A stretch of 35,503 nt of DNA from a virus, in IMG/VR virus record IMGVR_UViG_3300007276_000137, positions 1-35,503 of that record. One strand, given 5' to 3'. Within the stretch, counting starts at the first letter, position 1. The number at the start of each line of letters is the position of its first letter. The notes beneath the pieces were generated by a model that made no database searches, was not told the origin of the DNA, and was given only the letters and a program-made list of their open reading frames with translations. Positions 8,947 to 17,044 of this stretch are shown in pieces. Both the position numbers and the translations under genes were made by a program.

Positions 8947-10344
8947 CTATCCGCCTATATTGTCTATTGAATTATCCGCGTTTGCCGTAACAGCATCATC
9001 ATAATGTGTCTTGGCCTCAAGTTTGTAAAATTCCTTTAGTAATGATTTACCAAGTTCAATATTTTCTCCAGATAAAGCATTTTTAATAAGTTTATCAAGA
9101 TTTTCTTGTGTATTCCAATCATCTTCAGTTAATTTACCATCAGTACCAGTATCTAACTCATTTCTTTCTTCAGCGCTAATACCATCAAGAGCATCCATAA
9201 ACATTGTAAACATTGGTGTTTCTTTAGCACTTGTAAAACCACCCTCGCCGTATTCAATGCCATTTAAACTATCAGCTAATGAACCTTTAGTATTAGAACT
9301 ATGATAAAAAGCAATATCAAGAAATGTATTTTTATCAGTTATCTGTGAATCTACCGATCTATTAATTTCATTTTCAAAATTCCCAAAACCATATTCATAA
9401 TTATTTCTTATTAACTTTGGATCAATAAGAACATCCATCACCTCTCTTTTAGGAGATTTTGGTATGAATAAAGAATCGAGATCTCCTTTTCCTATTGTCA
9501 TATTTTGACCGTCTTTATTTTTAAAAGGTACACCATCCTTATTTACATATGTAAATATCATATTACCTTCGTCATCATAACCTTGAACAGCTCTACCACC
9601 ATCGTACTGAGCTAGGTTTGGATCTTTTTGTGCCACAGGATCTCCGTTTGCTAACATAGCTTGGGCAAAAAGCATTCCCTCCGCATTATACATACCCGAA
9701 GCGCTTGTATTTATATTGTCCTCTGCTAGTTTAGTCTTCATAGTTTCCTGAAAGGCTCCAAAATCAACATTTGATTGTCTTATATTGTCTCGTTTGTTTT
9801 TTAATCTTTGTTTTTCTTTCTTTTTTTCTTCATTAGTCCAAGGTTGCCCAGTGCCTTCGTTTATTGCATTCTTTTTCCACCAAGCGAGATCGGTTAGTTG
9901 CGTTCTTATATCGCGAAGCGTATCCTCTGTAGTCATAGGTTTTATAGCTTTTTCGTTACCATTATTATCAAAGTATGTAAATCTTTGCTCTGCTGGCACG
10001 TCTTCAATTTCTCCTGTTTTAGGATTTCTAGCTTTTACCATTCCAGATGTATTATCTGGGTTTACACCGCTCGTGTATTTTGAGTCAAAGTCTTTAATAG
10101 CATCGTTATTCCACTCAGGTTTTGAATCTTGTTTTGCGCTTTTTATTAGATCAGCACCTATATCACTCACTACTTTAATAGCTTTACCCCACATTTCACC
10201 TCTAGCCTTCGCCTCTTTGGCATAAGCCCCGCTGATACGTTCGTGAACACCACTAAGATCTTTAGGTACATTAGCTTTTGCCGCTTTCGTTGCCGCGCTA
10301 ACTAAATTTGCATCAGCACTACCTGATATATTTGAAATTGCCAT
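8947..10344 (-). CDS. Internal virion (ejection) protein, T7 gp15-position
   Basis: The open frame extends to 10410, but I chose the ATG at 10344 (MAISNISG). The upstream extension overlaps the preceding gene by 50 bases, is hydrophobic and unlike the rest, and the 10344 start has the AT-only leader and ATGGCA context seen at other starts here. The product has 465 residues, is hydrophilic, and has an Ala/Lys-rich helical N-terminus (about 1-75) and long charged stretches. Residues 398-409 form an EF-hand-like loop (DTGTDGKLTEDD). No catalytic motif is visible. It lies between a gp14-like gene and the giant transglycosylase protein, so an ejectosome role is inferred from position. I do not recognise a named family. 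Confidence 0.75.
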   Translation of the reverse strand: MAISNISGSADANLVSAATKAAKANVPKDLSGVHERISGAYAKEAKARGEMWGKAIKVVSDIGADLIKSAKQDSKPEWNNDAIKDFDSKYTSGVNPDNTSGMVKARNPKTGEIEDVPAEQRFTYFDNNGNEKAIKPMTTEDTLRDIRTQLTDLAWWKKNAINEGTGQPWTNEEKKKEKQRLKNKRDNIRQSNVDFGAFQETMKTKLAEDNINTSASGMYNAEGMLFAQAMLANGDPVAQKDPNLAQYDGGRAVQGYDDEGNMIFTYVNKDGVPFKNKDGQNMTIGKGDLDSLFIPKSPKREVMDVLIDPKLIRNNYEYGFGNFENEINRSVDSQITDKNTFLDIAFYHSSNTKGSLADSLNGIEYGEGGFTSAKETPMFTMFMDALDGISAEERNELDTGTDGKLTEDDWNTQENLDKLIKNALSGENIELGKSLLKEFYKLEAKTHYDDAVTANADNSIDNIGG

Positions 10345-10360
10345 ATTTATATTTGTTTTA

Positions 10361-11008
10361 TTAAAGTTTTGGAATAAAAGAAGTTGCTGTGTCAACAAAA
10401 TCACCAGCAATCTTCATATTTGCCGCACGATTTGCCGCTTTCATTTCCATATTTGCAGCTACAGCACTTTGTTGATTAGCAAACCCTGTTTGCACTTGTT
10501 CTCTAGCGCCTGCTAATTCACCATAGTCCATTCCCAATAGAGTTGATACTCTCCCGCTTTCAGCTTGTTGAACCATAGCATCGCCTTGTCTTTCTAAAGA
10601 TTGAACATCTCCAGCACCCTGTGCTATTAATTTTTGATTTGCCGCTTCTTGCTGCCCAATAGAAGCTGATATTTGTTGGGTTTGTAATTGACCTTGATTT
10701 GCCATAGCTTGCGCTAAGCCAGCTATACCAGAACCACCAGCAGCGCCTTTTAAATTTTGCATTATATCCGCTCTTTGCTGCATACCCTGTTGGGCTTGAA
10801 ATTGAGCTTGCTGTTGGTTAACAGTTAAATCTTCATATACATTTTCCATTCCAGCGTAAGGATTTTCAAACTGAAAACTTTCATATGCAGCACGAGATTC
10901 TTGAACGGCTGCTTGAGCCTGTTTCTCTGCCTCTCGCCCTTGCCTTAGTTGCTTGTCAGCAATGCCCCTCATATCATCATACATTCTTTCTCTACTTTTT
11001 TGTCCCAT
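10361..11008 (-). CDS. Internal virion protein, T7 gp14-like (Gln/Ala-rich)
   Basis: The product has 215 residues: a charged N-terminal helix rich in Arg, Lys, Glu and Gln (MGQKSRERMYDDM...), then long Gln/Ala/Met-rich low-complexity segments (QQQAQFQAQQGMQQ at about 65-78) and a Gly/Ala segment (GAAGGSGIAGLAQAM). This composition is typical of small internal virion proteins that form the outer-membrane part of the ejection channel in short-tailed phages. It starts 9 bases after the acetyltransferase stop and is followed by the gp15-position gene and then the transglycosylase gene, the same order as in T7. The function is inferred from composition and order. No enzyme motif is seen. Confidence 0.72.
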   Translation of the reverse strand: MGQKSRERMYDDMRGIADKQLRQGREAEKQAQAAVQESRAAYESFQFENPYAGMENVYEDLTVNQQQAQFQAQQGMQQRADIMQNLKGAAGGSGIAGLAQAMANQGQLQTQQISASIGQQEAANQKLIAQGAGDVQSLERQGDAMVQQAESGRVSTLLGMDYGELAGAREQVQTGFANQQSAVAANMEMKAANRAANMKIAGDFVDTATSFIPKL

Positions 11009-11017
11009 AATTATCTT

Positions 11018-11440
11018 TTATATATATTTAAATGCCTCGTGTTCTACGGGGATCATTGTCCAGTCTAAATTTTTATGTATATTAGACATGTGTGGATCTC
11101 CACAGACTGTAAATAATTGAGATACACCATATTTTTTAGCCTCTTCACTTGTTTTTTCTATCAAAAGTTCTATTAACTTTCTCCTATCTTTTTCTCTATA
11201 CTTTGGATTAGATACTAAGTTTGTTATCCAAGCTAGACGTTTCACATCTAATGACAAAAATAAAAAAACACAAGCAACAGGGGTATTATTTTTTTCTATT
11301 ATATAACATCTTTCATTTTTAGGTAACCAGTCTCTTTCTATGCCCTTTCCTCCGAATGATTTATCCCACCATTCCCACCACTTGCAACAAGTTTCATAGT
11401 CACCGTTTTTGAAAGATCTAAATTTTATATTATCTTCCAT
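11018..11440 (-). CDS. GNAT-type N-acetyltransferase, phage virion-module variety
   Basis: The product has 140 residues with a GNAT-like pattern: N-terminal helix and Trp-rich segment (CCKWWEWWDKS), strand IIEKNNTPVACVFLFL, strand LAWITNLVSNPKYR followed by a helix (motif A region, about 70-100), strand QLFTVC and a final IHKNLDW...FKYI segment. The usual R/QxxGxG/A acetyl-CoA loop is degenerate here (YREKDRRK), so the donor site may be altered. Similar small acetyltransferases recur between tail and internal-virion genes of marine phages, and their substrate is unknown to me. The leader before the ATG consists of repeated AAATT units. Confidence 0.72.
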   Translation of the reverse strand: MEDNIKFRSFKNGDYETCCKWWEWWDKSFGGKGIERDWLPKNERCYIIEKNNTPVACVFLFLSLDVKRLAWITNLVSNPKYREKDRRKLIELLIEKTSEEAKKYGVSQLFTVCGDPHMSNIHKNLDWTMIPVEHEAFKYI

Positions 11441-11491
11441 TTAATTTAATTTAATTTTACTTATATAGTCACAGTTTTCACCATTTTTTTA
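11441..11491 (-). other. 51-bp intergenic spacer with AAATT tandem leader
   Basis: The spacer between the tail protein stop and the acetyltransferase start ends in about four AAATT/TAAAT units directly before the ATG. No Shine-Dalgarno sequence, GC hairpin or clear promoter is visible. Confidence 0.6.
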
Positions 11492-13456
11492 CTATGGCGC
11501 AGAGTTAGAAAGTATTTTTTCAATATCAAGTCTTACGGTTGTATCTGCTGTGCCAGCTCTTATTATCTCTACATTGCCAGTTACGGTTGCTATTCTTCCA
11601 GTATTTTCCACGGTTAATGTAATTCCACTTTCTAAAGTTTGAGAGGCGTCAGCGGTCCAGTTGCCCGCTCCATCAGCTCCACCACCAGCTGTTACAAGTG
11701 GATTTTGCAACGCTGGATTAATACCTATACCACCAATTCTAGATACATTATTTATAACACCTTCTCTATCTGCAACACCTATCGTAGCGCTAGCACTAAC
11801 TGTTCCTGACGTTGTTGTTGTAGGCGCTGTTAACTCTACCTTTAAATCTGTTAACTTAATATTCCAGCCAGAAACTCTTAGTATTTCAGTTTCTCCATAA
11901 CCCCCAATCTTTAATGTGTCACCAGCTAACGCTAAAACTTGCTGGTTATTAAAAACAATATTACCAGCCTGTGTCGTTACCAATCCCTTTGTTATAGTTG
12001 GTTTTAAACCAACAGTGCTGCTAGCTGGTGCGGTATTCTTAGTTATAGTTTTCTCTTGTTCTGTTCCGGTAAAAATTGTTGATGTATCTGTGTAACGAGA
12101 AATTACAGTGCTAGCTGTAACATTTGTACCTGGCACAACTATCATACCCGCTTTAATCAAATTAACATAGTTATTTACGGGCCATTGGTAATTTTTTTGC
12201 GGTGTAAAAGTTAAAGGTTGATTATCACGAAATTGTATAGCTTGAGACATTGTAAAATCAGTGGCCGTACCACTAGTCTCTACAACTGTAACTGTTGTTA
12301 AACTTCTATTTACTTTAGAACTAAAAGTTAGTGTTGTGCCATCTTCAATAGCGGCACTTGAATCTAGTGAAAAAACATTTGTAGAATCAATAGAATCAAC
12401 AAGAAAAATTCCTTTGTCGAGAACAGCATTTCCAGTCACTTGATCTCCAACGGCCATTTTTGTAGCAACAGCACTATCCATAGTTATTGCAGTAGCACCA
12501 CCACTAAAATCGCCATTTACTGTATCTGTAGATGTGGCAGCTGTTACTTTATCACCAACTGCTATAACTGCAGATAAATCAGTATTATCCATCCTAACCA
12601 CACTACCACTAGTAATAGCACCATTAATATCATCCCCAGTAAAAGCATCTCTTCTTGTTGGATATTCATTTTCACCTGGTAAGGTAACTGGAGCAGATCC
12701 TATCGTTGGCGAAACAAAAGCTATAAAATCATCAGCCACGGGTTGTTTAACAATTCTGTACGCAGTGGTCACCGAAGATGTGGTTGTAAAGCTAAATGCT
12801 GTTTTTTTAGTTGATTTATATCTATTAGTATCAAGCGTTGCTGTACCTGCTGTAAGATCAACAGTGCCATTAGGAGAATAACCTTGTAAAGTTAAAGTTA
12901 TAGCAGCGTTTTGATATAATACCTTTTGCATCACTAAAGAGCTGGAACCGGTTGAACTGTTTAAATCAACACTACCATCACCAAACCTAACCTCGTTGTA
13001 CGGCGCGTGCACTGTACCTGGCATAGCATGTAAATAAATATCATATTGATCGTCACTACCTGTTACAGCTGGAAAAGTTATCGCGCCACCATAACGTCCG
13101 TTAGAAATTGTTTTTTGTAACGAGTCCACTGAGGTTTGAAAGGTATTTGTAACAAAATTATAATACTTACCAGTTGTACTATCTTTTATTTCTAACTTAA
13201 ACTCAGCACCATCAAGACCAACAATACTGAAACTCCTTTTTTCGCTTACCGCTGGCAAATCAGAATAATCAAAATCAAAACTTGTTATTACTTTTTTCCC
13301 ATCATTAATTGGTGTTAGATAATCGTGTGGCGCTGAGGAATGCTCCGCTCCAACCATAGCACCCTTATCGGGGTGCATGTGATAACTTCCGATATATTCT
13401 CTTCCATCTGGCAGGACGTACTCCTTACCAAAAGTGTATAAATTGTTTTGCGACAT
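11492..13456 (-). CDS. Beta-rich tail/fibre structural protein with YHMHPDKG N-terminal motif
   Basis: The product has 654 residues. The N-terminus (about 7-45) reads GKEYVLPDGREYIGSYHMHP then DKGAMVGAEHSS, a His/Gly-rich segment that I have seen at the N-terminus of other marine phage tail-associated proteins. The rest is Thr/Ser/Val/Gly-rich with beta-strand periodicity and very few charged helices, as in fibre or decoration proteins. Two segments (about residues 295-370 and 430-470) share an IGM/VGD-V-x-G...GT..V..I...LS pattern with the ring-type protein at 26008-27327. The C-terminus (EIIRAGTADTTVRLDIEKIL) is amphipathic. It lies downstream of the adhesins and before the ejection genes. 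A structural role is likely, but the exact position in the particle is unknown. Confidence 0.7.
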   Translation of the reverse strand: MSQNNLYTFGKEYVLPDGREYIGSYHMHPDKGAMVGAEHSSAPHDYLTPINDGKKVITSFDFDYSDLPAVSEKRSFSIVGLDGAEFKLEIKDSTTGKYYNFVTNTFQTSVDSLQKTISNGRYGGAITFPAVTGSDDQYDIYLHAMPGTVHAPYNEVRFGDGSVDLNSSTGSSSLVMQKVLYQNAAITLTLQGYSPNGTVDLTAGTATLDTNRYKSTKKTAFSFTTTSSVTTAYRIVKQPVADDFIAFVSPTIGSAPVTLPGENEYPTRRDAFTGDDINGAITSGSVVRMDNTDLSAVIAVGDKVTAATSTDTVNGDFSGGATAITMDSAVATKMAVGDQVTGNAVLDKGIFLVDSIDSTNVFSLDSSAAIEDGTTLTFSSKVNRSLTTVTVVETSGTATDFTMSQAIQFRDNQPLTFTPQKNYQWPVNNYVNLIKAGMIVVPGTNVTASTVISRYTDTSTIFTGTEQEKTITKNTAPASSTVGLKPTITKGLVTTQAGNIVFNNQQVLALAGDTLKIGGYGETEILRVSGWNIKLTDLKVELTAPTTTTSGTVSASATIGVADREGVINNVSRIGGIGINPALQNPLVTAGGGADGAGNWTADASQTLESGITLTVENTGRIATVTGNVEIIRAGTADTTVRLDIEKILSNSAP

Positions 13457-13480
13457 TATTTACTATTGTTAAAATTAATA

Positions 13481-13975
13481 TCAATAACCACCTCCAGAGC
13501 TACCTCCAGAACCACCTCCAGATCTATAGCTTGTGGTGTTTATGTTTGTTTGTACTACCTGCGGGGAAGGTGTTGTAGGTGGTGGTGATGGTGTAGTGGT
13601 AGGGGTATTAGCATCTTGTATAGGACTAAACACTTGCTCTGTACAACCACATTCTTCATTCATTTTTCTATTCCAACTTATTTTAGCTTCTATTATAGCT
13701 TTATGGTAGCCATCCCCATTTTTAATGTGAGGTTTTTCTAGCTCTTTATTTAAATATTGAAACCTATCTTTAAACATTTCACAGTTTATAGTGCTATACA
13801 CACGCCACATATTATCAAGCCAATTAAAAAAGTTAACTGTAAAATATTTTGTATACGTAGCGTGATAAGCCCCTAATTTACCGCCATTAACACCTTGGTA
13901 GGCGGGTTTAACGATGTCTTTAGCCCAATGAGAAAACTTTTCAAAATTACACGGTTTTAGAGATTTACTTGCCAT
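13481..13975 (-). CDS. Hypothetical protein with Pro/Thr linker and Gly-rich C-terminus
   Basis: The product has 164 residues. The first 115 form a compact, aromatic- and Lys-rich domain (FEKFSHWAKDI, KYFTVNFFNWLDNMW) ending in ECGC. It is followed by a Pro/Thr linker (about 124-137, PTTTPSPPPTTPSPQ) and a Gly/Ser tail GGGSGGSSGGGY. The linker and flexible tail suggest a tethered or multimerising small virion component. I do not recognise the family. It sits between the unknown 130-residue gene and the beta-rich tail protein, with 15 and 24-base spacers, and has the ATGGCA start context common in this operon. The stop is TGA, which is rare here. Confidence 0.75.
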   Translation of the reverse strand: MASKSLKPCNFEKFSHWAKDIVKPAYQGVNGGKLGAYHATYTKYFTVNFFNWLDNMWRVYSTINCEMFKDRFQYLNKELEKPHIKNGDGYHKAIIEAKISWNRKMNEECGCTEQVFSPIQDANTPTTTPSPPPTTPSPQVVQTNINTTSYRSGGGSGGSSGGGY

Positions 13976-13990
13976 ATTTTATTTTTTTAT

Positions 13991-14383
13991 TTATTTACTA
14001 CTTTCTGACACTTCTGATCCAATTGAAAATAACTCTATTTTATCTGTAGAATAATTTTCTAATTTTATTTCAGCGTAATACCCCTTTAAACTAGAGGAAT
14101 TTACTTCTTTGTTTTTAGCAAACATTATATAATCATTGGGTGATGGCGCTGGTGTTGCCACGTTTGATTCGTCGTACAGAACAATTATACTATAAGGTGG
14201 TACAGATAGTCCCGCATTACCATCGTTATATATAGCTGTTACAACACCAAATGTAACTATAGTGCCAACGTTATTAACGGTGTTAAATCCACCCGTGGTT
14301 CCATATGGAGAGTAATAAACCACATCCCCAATCTGTAAACTAGTGTTTACATCACTTGCAAATGTTAAAACTTGTGATATCAT
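13991..14383 (-). CDS. Hypothetical small beta-rich protein
   Basis: The product has 130 residues with alternating beta-strand pattern: an N-terminal strand (MISQVLTFASDVNTSLQIGD), Tyr/Gly turns (VYYSPYGTTGGFN) and a central hydrophobic strand (YSIIVLYD). There is no signal peptide, transmembrane segment or catalytic motif. The segment 'LQIGDVVYY...VGTIVTFGVVTAI' resembles short SH3-like or beta-barrel modules in phage structural proteins, but this is only a similarity of pattern. It follows the adhesin pair, so it may be a small adhesin-associated or decoration protein. Function unknown. Confidence 0.68.
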   Translation of the reverse strand: MISQVLTFASDVNTSLQIGDVVYYSPYGTTGGFNTVNNVGTIVTFGVVTAIYNDGNAGLSVPPYSIIVLYDESNVATPAPSPNDYIMFAKNKEVNSSSLKGYYAEIKLENYSTDKIELFSIGSEVSESSK

Positions 14384-14439
14384 AATTATTTTTTATTTTT
14401 TTAAAAAAATCTATTGGATTTTAAATTAATTTGTTAAGT
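14384..14439 (-). other. 56-bp AT-rich intergenic spacer
   Basis: The spacer between the second adhesin stop and the next start contains a T7/A7 palindrome (TTTTTTTAAAAAAA). It has no GC stem, so I do not call a terminator. No Shine-Dalgarno sequence precedes the next ATG. Confidence 0.55.
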
Positions 14440-16989
14440 CTATAAAAATTTTCTATAGATAATTAAACCACGCAGTGGAGTGCCTATCTCTGTTTTTAGG
14501 CTGCATACTACTCCTGACAGATATTTCCTTGAAAGAGCTGTAAAATCTCCAGGCCAAGTACTATCGCATTCACTAGAGGTCCAAAAATAGTAATTACTAT
14601 CTGCTGGGCCGGCAGGAAAAAGGCCAGGATAAAGTATAGTTCCACCCCCTGGGAAAATTAGTGGGAATTCATTATAAGCGGGTAAATACCAATCACTATA
14701 ACCATTAATAGTAGCCGTACTGGCAGCGTAAGCTGCTTCTGCATTTGCTCCATCTTGAGCTACAATTAAAGCAGTATTATTAGCACCGTCATCCAAGTCG
14801 GTGCCACAGTCGTTATCTATAGAGCTCCAATTAAAGCCCGTTTGGCCAATATGATTTCCGTAATTAAAACCTACAGTACCACCATCGGTTTCATCTATAC
14901 CATTGTTAAATTCTAATATATAACCGCCTTCGTAAAAATCACCTAATTGTAAGGCAAAAGTACACGAACCATCATCCCAAGAAGCTGTAGAGTCGTAATT
15001 TGTGGCCGTGGAATCCGTACAACCAAAGTTTCCTTCGTATACAACAGGGATAGCACGTGTTTGGGATTGGAAATTGTTTTTGATTCGCGTTTTTATAGTT
15101 CCATCCCACCAAGAGATTGTGGTGTACCTATTAATTGGATCATTATCAGCCTCGTTACTAGTCATGTATTGTATAATAAGACCACTGTCAAGATCACATT
15201 TAGTAGAAAATGCCCCCCACCCCGTACCTGGGTAAAATGGGCTACTATAGCAATTCTCACTCGTAGCGTTCATTCCCCCAAAACTGGTACTAGGGCAATT
15301 ATAATTTGAACCTGGTCCAAGGTTATTCCACACAGCAAAAAGTTCATCTACAGAAGGTATGTGCCAATCAGCCGTGCCAACTTCGCTTTGAAACTCAGTG
15401 CTCTTTGCCCAGAAAGCCGGGCTTTCGTTGTGGTAAGAACTCCAACCCGAGCCCCATGGACACTGTACGCCAATCGCGTTCGCAGTCGAACCACCAGTGG
15501 CTAGCATATCTTCAGTGTTTTGATATCCCCAACCGGCTTTCTGTGACTGAGCGCTAGATAAATTACCACTTGGATTCGATCCTGGCACCAACGCCTCATC
15601 GCCCCAATTTGTTGGAAAAACCGGTCCCATGCCAGATTGAATATATGTACAGGTTGTAGATTGTGACACAGCCATCTCCACAGTTTTAATAGAGGCATAC
15701 ATTCTTCCACAATCACCCGTTGCCATACCTGAATCAGGTTCGTCATATGAAAACATTGCTAATCTTGCTGAAAGCGTAGGGTGAAGATCACCTATAGTGT
15801 ATGTAACCCCACTTAAATCCGTGCACGTTGGCGTTGGGTCTGGATAAGTACATGAACCATCGTCTACTGTGGCGTTTGGATCATAATTACATGCTGTACT
15901 GTCTGTACAACCATGTAACGTTAAACAAGAACCATCATCACATGTAGCTAATGGATCATACTCTACATACCCAACTGTTGTACAACCATCAACACAACAC
16001 GAACCATCGTCTACAGTAGCCGTGGGATCATAATTTGAAACTGAAGCATCTGTACAACCCGGAGTATTAGCGGTTAAGCAATAAGAACCATCATCACAAG
16101 TATAACTTGCGTCATATTCTAAATACCCAGCTGTCATGCAACCATCAATACAACAAGAGCCATCATCTACTTGTGTTTCATTAGCAGCTGGTGTTCCCAT
16201 CCAGTTAGACACTGTTGGATCTGTACAGCCATACACCGTGTAAACACAACTTCCATCATCTTGTGTGCTAACCGGATCGTAGTTATCTGCTGTTGCGTCA
16301 GTACATCCGTATACAACTGTATAAGTACAAGAGCCATCATCTTGATTTGCCGTAGGATCGTAGTTATCCGCTATTGGATTAGTGCAACCTAGAATAGTAG
16401 TAACACATTCCATGCTTGAGCCTGGCTGAGCTTGGTAGTTTGCTAATGGATTATAATTTATATCTCCCGAAGTAGTACATCCAACTATAACCGGCTCGCA
16501 ACAACAATTAGTTCCAGTTTGTGACCCAAAACAACCGGGTCCATTTGTATCATCACAAGGAGCTGTAAATCCAGAATCTGAGTTCCAGTAAATTGGGTAA
16601 GGAAACAGAGATCCATCTCCTATTAAAGCTGTGGTTGTTACCGTGCAACCATAAGTAGTTAAAGTTAAACAATCAGCTGGATTTGAAACGTTATAAATAG
16701 CGTCATATTCTAAATAATCAGAATCCATACAACCAACATATAGACAACTACCATCGTCAACAGTTACACTGGCGTTATAATTAGCCGCAGATGGATCTGT
16801 ACAACCAGTAATCCCATAAACACATGAACCATCATCCCACGTAGCATTGACATTGTAATTAGTAGCCGTATTATCTGTACAACCTGGAATTCCTGAACCT
16901 AAATTATAAGTGCTAACTAAATTACCCAACCCCTGGAAAGAAGAGTCGGCATTATCAAAGCCACCTATGCCAAAATTACTTATTGCCAT
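14440..16989 (-). CDS. Adhesin/receptor-binding protein A: Cys-rich DDGSC repeats plus two Lcl/DUF1566-type domains
   Basis: The product has 849 residues. After an N-terminal docking segment (FDNADSSFQGLGNL, 11-24), residues about 36-380 hold 12 Cys-bounded repeats of the GCTDxTAxNYxPxAxxDDGSC type, several degenerate, plus a shared Cys-rich insert ending CCCEP. Residues about 395-650 are a divergent Lcl-like domain (ADWHIPSVDELF). A 13th repeat leads to a second Lcl/DUF1566 domain (681-849; YEGGYILEF, GYSDWYLPAYNEF, YFWTSSE, PLRGLIIYRKF). Such domains adopt a C-type-lectin-like fold and bind ligands, while the repeats probably form a disulphide or Ca-stabilised stalk. It is the paralogue of the next upstream gene with the same domain order, so the two look like alternative host-receptor binders. 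The phage role is inferred; the domain reading is strong. Confidence 0.85.
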   Translation of the reverse strand: MAISNFGIGGFDNADSSFQGLGNLVSTYNLGSGIPGCTDNTATNYNVNATWDDGSCVYGITGCTDPSAANYNASVTVDDGSCLYVGCMDSDYLEYDAIYNVSNPADCLTLTTYGCTVTTTALIGDGSLFPYPIYWNSDSGFTAPCDDTNGPGCFGSQTGTNCCCEPVIVGCTTSGDINYNPLANYQAQPGSSMECVTTILGCTNPIADNYDPTANQDDGSCTYTVVYGCTDATADNYDPVSTQDDGSCVYTVYGCTDPTVSNWMGTPAANETQVDDGSCCIDGCMTAGYLEYDASYTCDDGSYCLTANTPGCTDASVSNYDPTATVDDGSCCVDGCTTVGYVEYDPLATCDDGSCLTLHGCTDSTACNYDPNATVDDGSCTYPDPTPTCTDLSGVTYTIGDLHPTLSARLAMFSYDEPDSGMATGDCGRMYASIKTVEMAVSQSTTCTYIQSGMGPVFPTNWGDEALVPGSNPSGNLSSAQSQKAGWGYQNTEDMLATGGSTANAIGVQCPWGSGWSSYHNESPAFWAKSTEFQSEVGTADWHIPSVDELFAVWNNLGPGSNYNCPSTSFGGMNATSENCYSSPFYPGTGWGAFSTKCDLDSGLIIQYMTSNEADNDPINRYTTISWWDGTIKTRIKNNFQSQTRAIPVVYEGNFGCTDSTATNYDSTASWDDGSCTFALQLGDFYEGGYILEFNNGIDETDGGTVGFNYGNHIGQTGFNWSSIDNDCGTDLDDGANNTALIVAQDGANAEAAYAASTATINGYSDWYLPAYNEFPLIFPGGGTILYPGLFPAGPADSNYYFWTSSECDSTWPGDFTALSRKYLSGVVCSLKTEIGTPLRGLIIYRKFL
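15849..16884 (-). repeat. Protein-level repeat array (12 DDGSC units) in adhesin A
   Basis: Twelve coding repeats of about 20-35 residues each start at GC(T/M) and end at (D/E)DGSC or a shorter Cys end. They diverge at the nucleotide level and are not identical DNA repeats. A 13th unit sits between the two lectin-like domains near 14950-15025. Confidence 0.9.
16918..16959 (-). other. Conserved N-terminal docking peptide of adhesin A
   Basis: This encodes FDNADSSFQGLGNL, identical in protein to the segment at 19505-19546 in adhesin B, yet 7 of 14 codons differ, all synonymously. It is likely the shared attachment point to the tail. Confidence 0.7.
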
Positions 16990-17044
16990 TTTTTAGTTTT
17001 ATAATGTATATAATTTGTTAACATTTTATAATATATTAAATTTA
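16990..17044 (-). other. 55-bp AT-rich spacer between the two adhesin genes
   Basis: Almost only A and T, with two copies of ATTATAAAA and one GTTAAC. It could be a weak promoter or simply a leader; nothing decisive is visible. No Shine-Dalgarno sequence before the ATG. Confidence 0.5.

Noticed and set aside
10345-10410. Upstream extension of the gp15-position gene starting MLVILLTQQ
   Set aside because: It overlaps the preceding gene by 50 bases, is unlike the rest of the protein, and the start at 10344 has the operon's usual leader and ATGGCA context.
12534-12881. Plus-strand 115-residue hydrophobic frame under the tail protein
   Set aside because: Antisense shadow of the Thr/Val-rich coding sequence.
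13340-13400. YHMHP motif as a JAMM-type peptidase site
   Set aside because: The JAMM HxHPx(7)SxxD spacing and following strands are not met; the segment is short and N-terminal.
14395-14420. T7/A7 palindrome after adhesin A as a terminator
   Set aside because: No GC pairs in the stem; AT runs like this are expected in this base composition.
15501-15746. Minus-strand 81-residue frame inside adhesin A (and a similar one at 18559-18798 in adhesin B)
   Set aside because: Out-of-frame shadows of the repeat and lectin coding sequence, with no leader.
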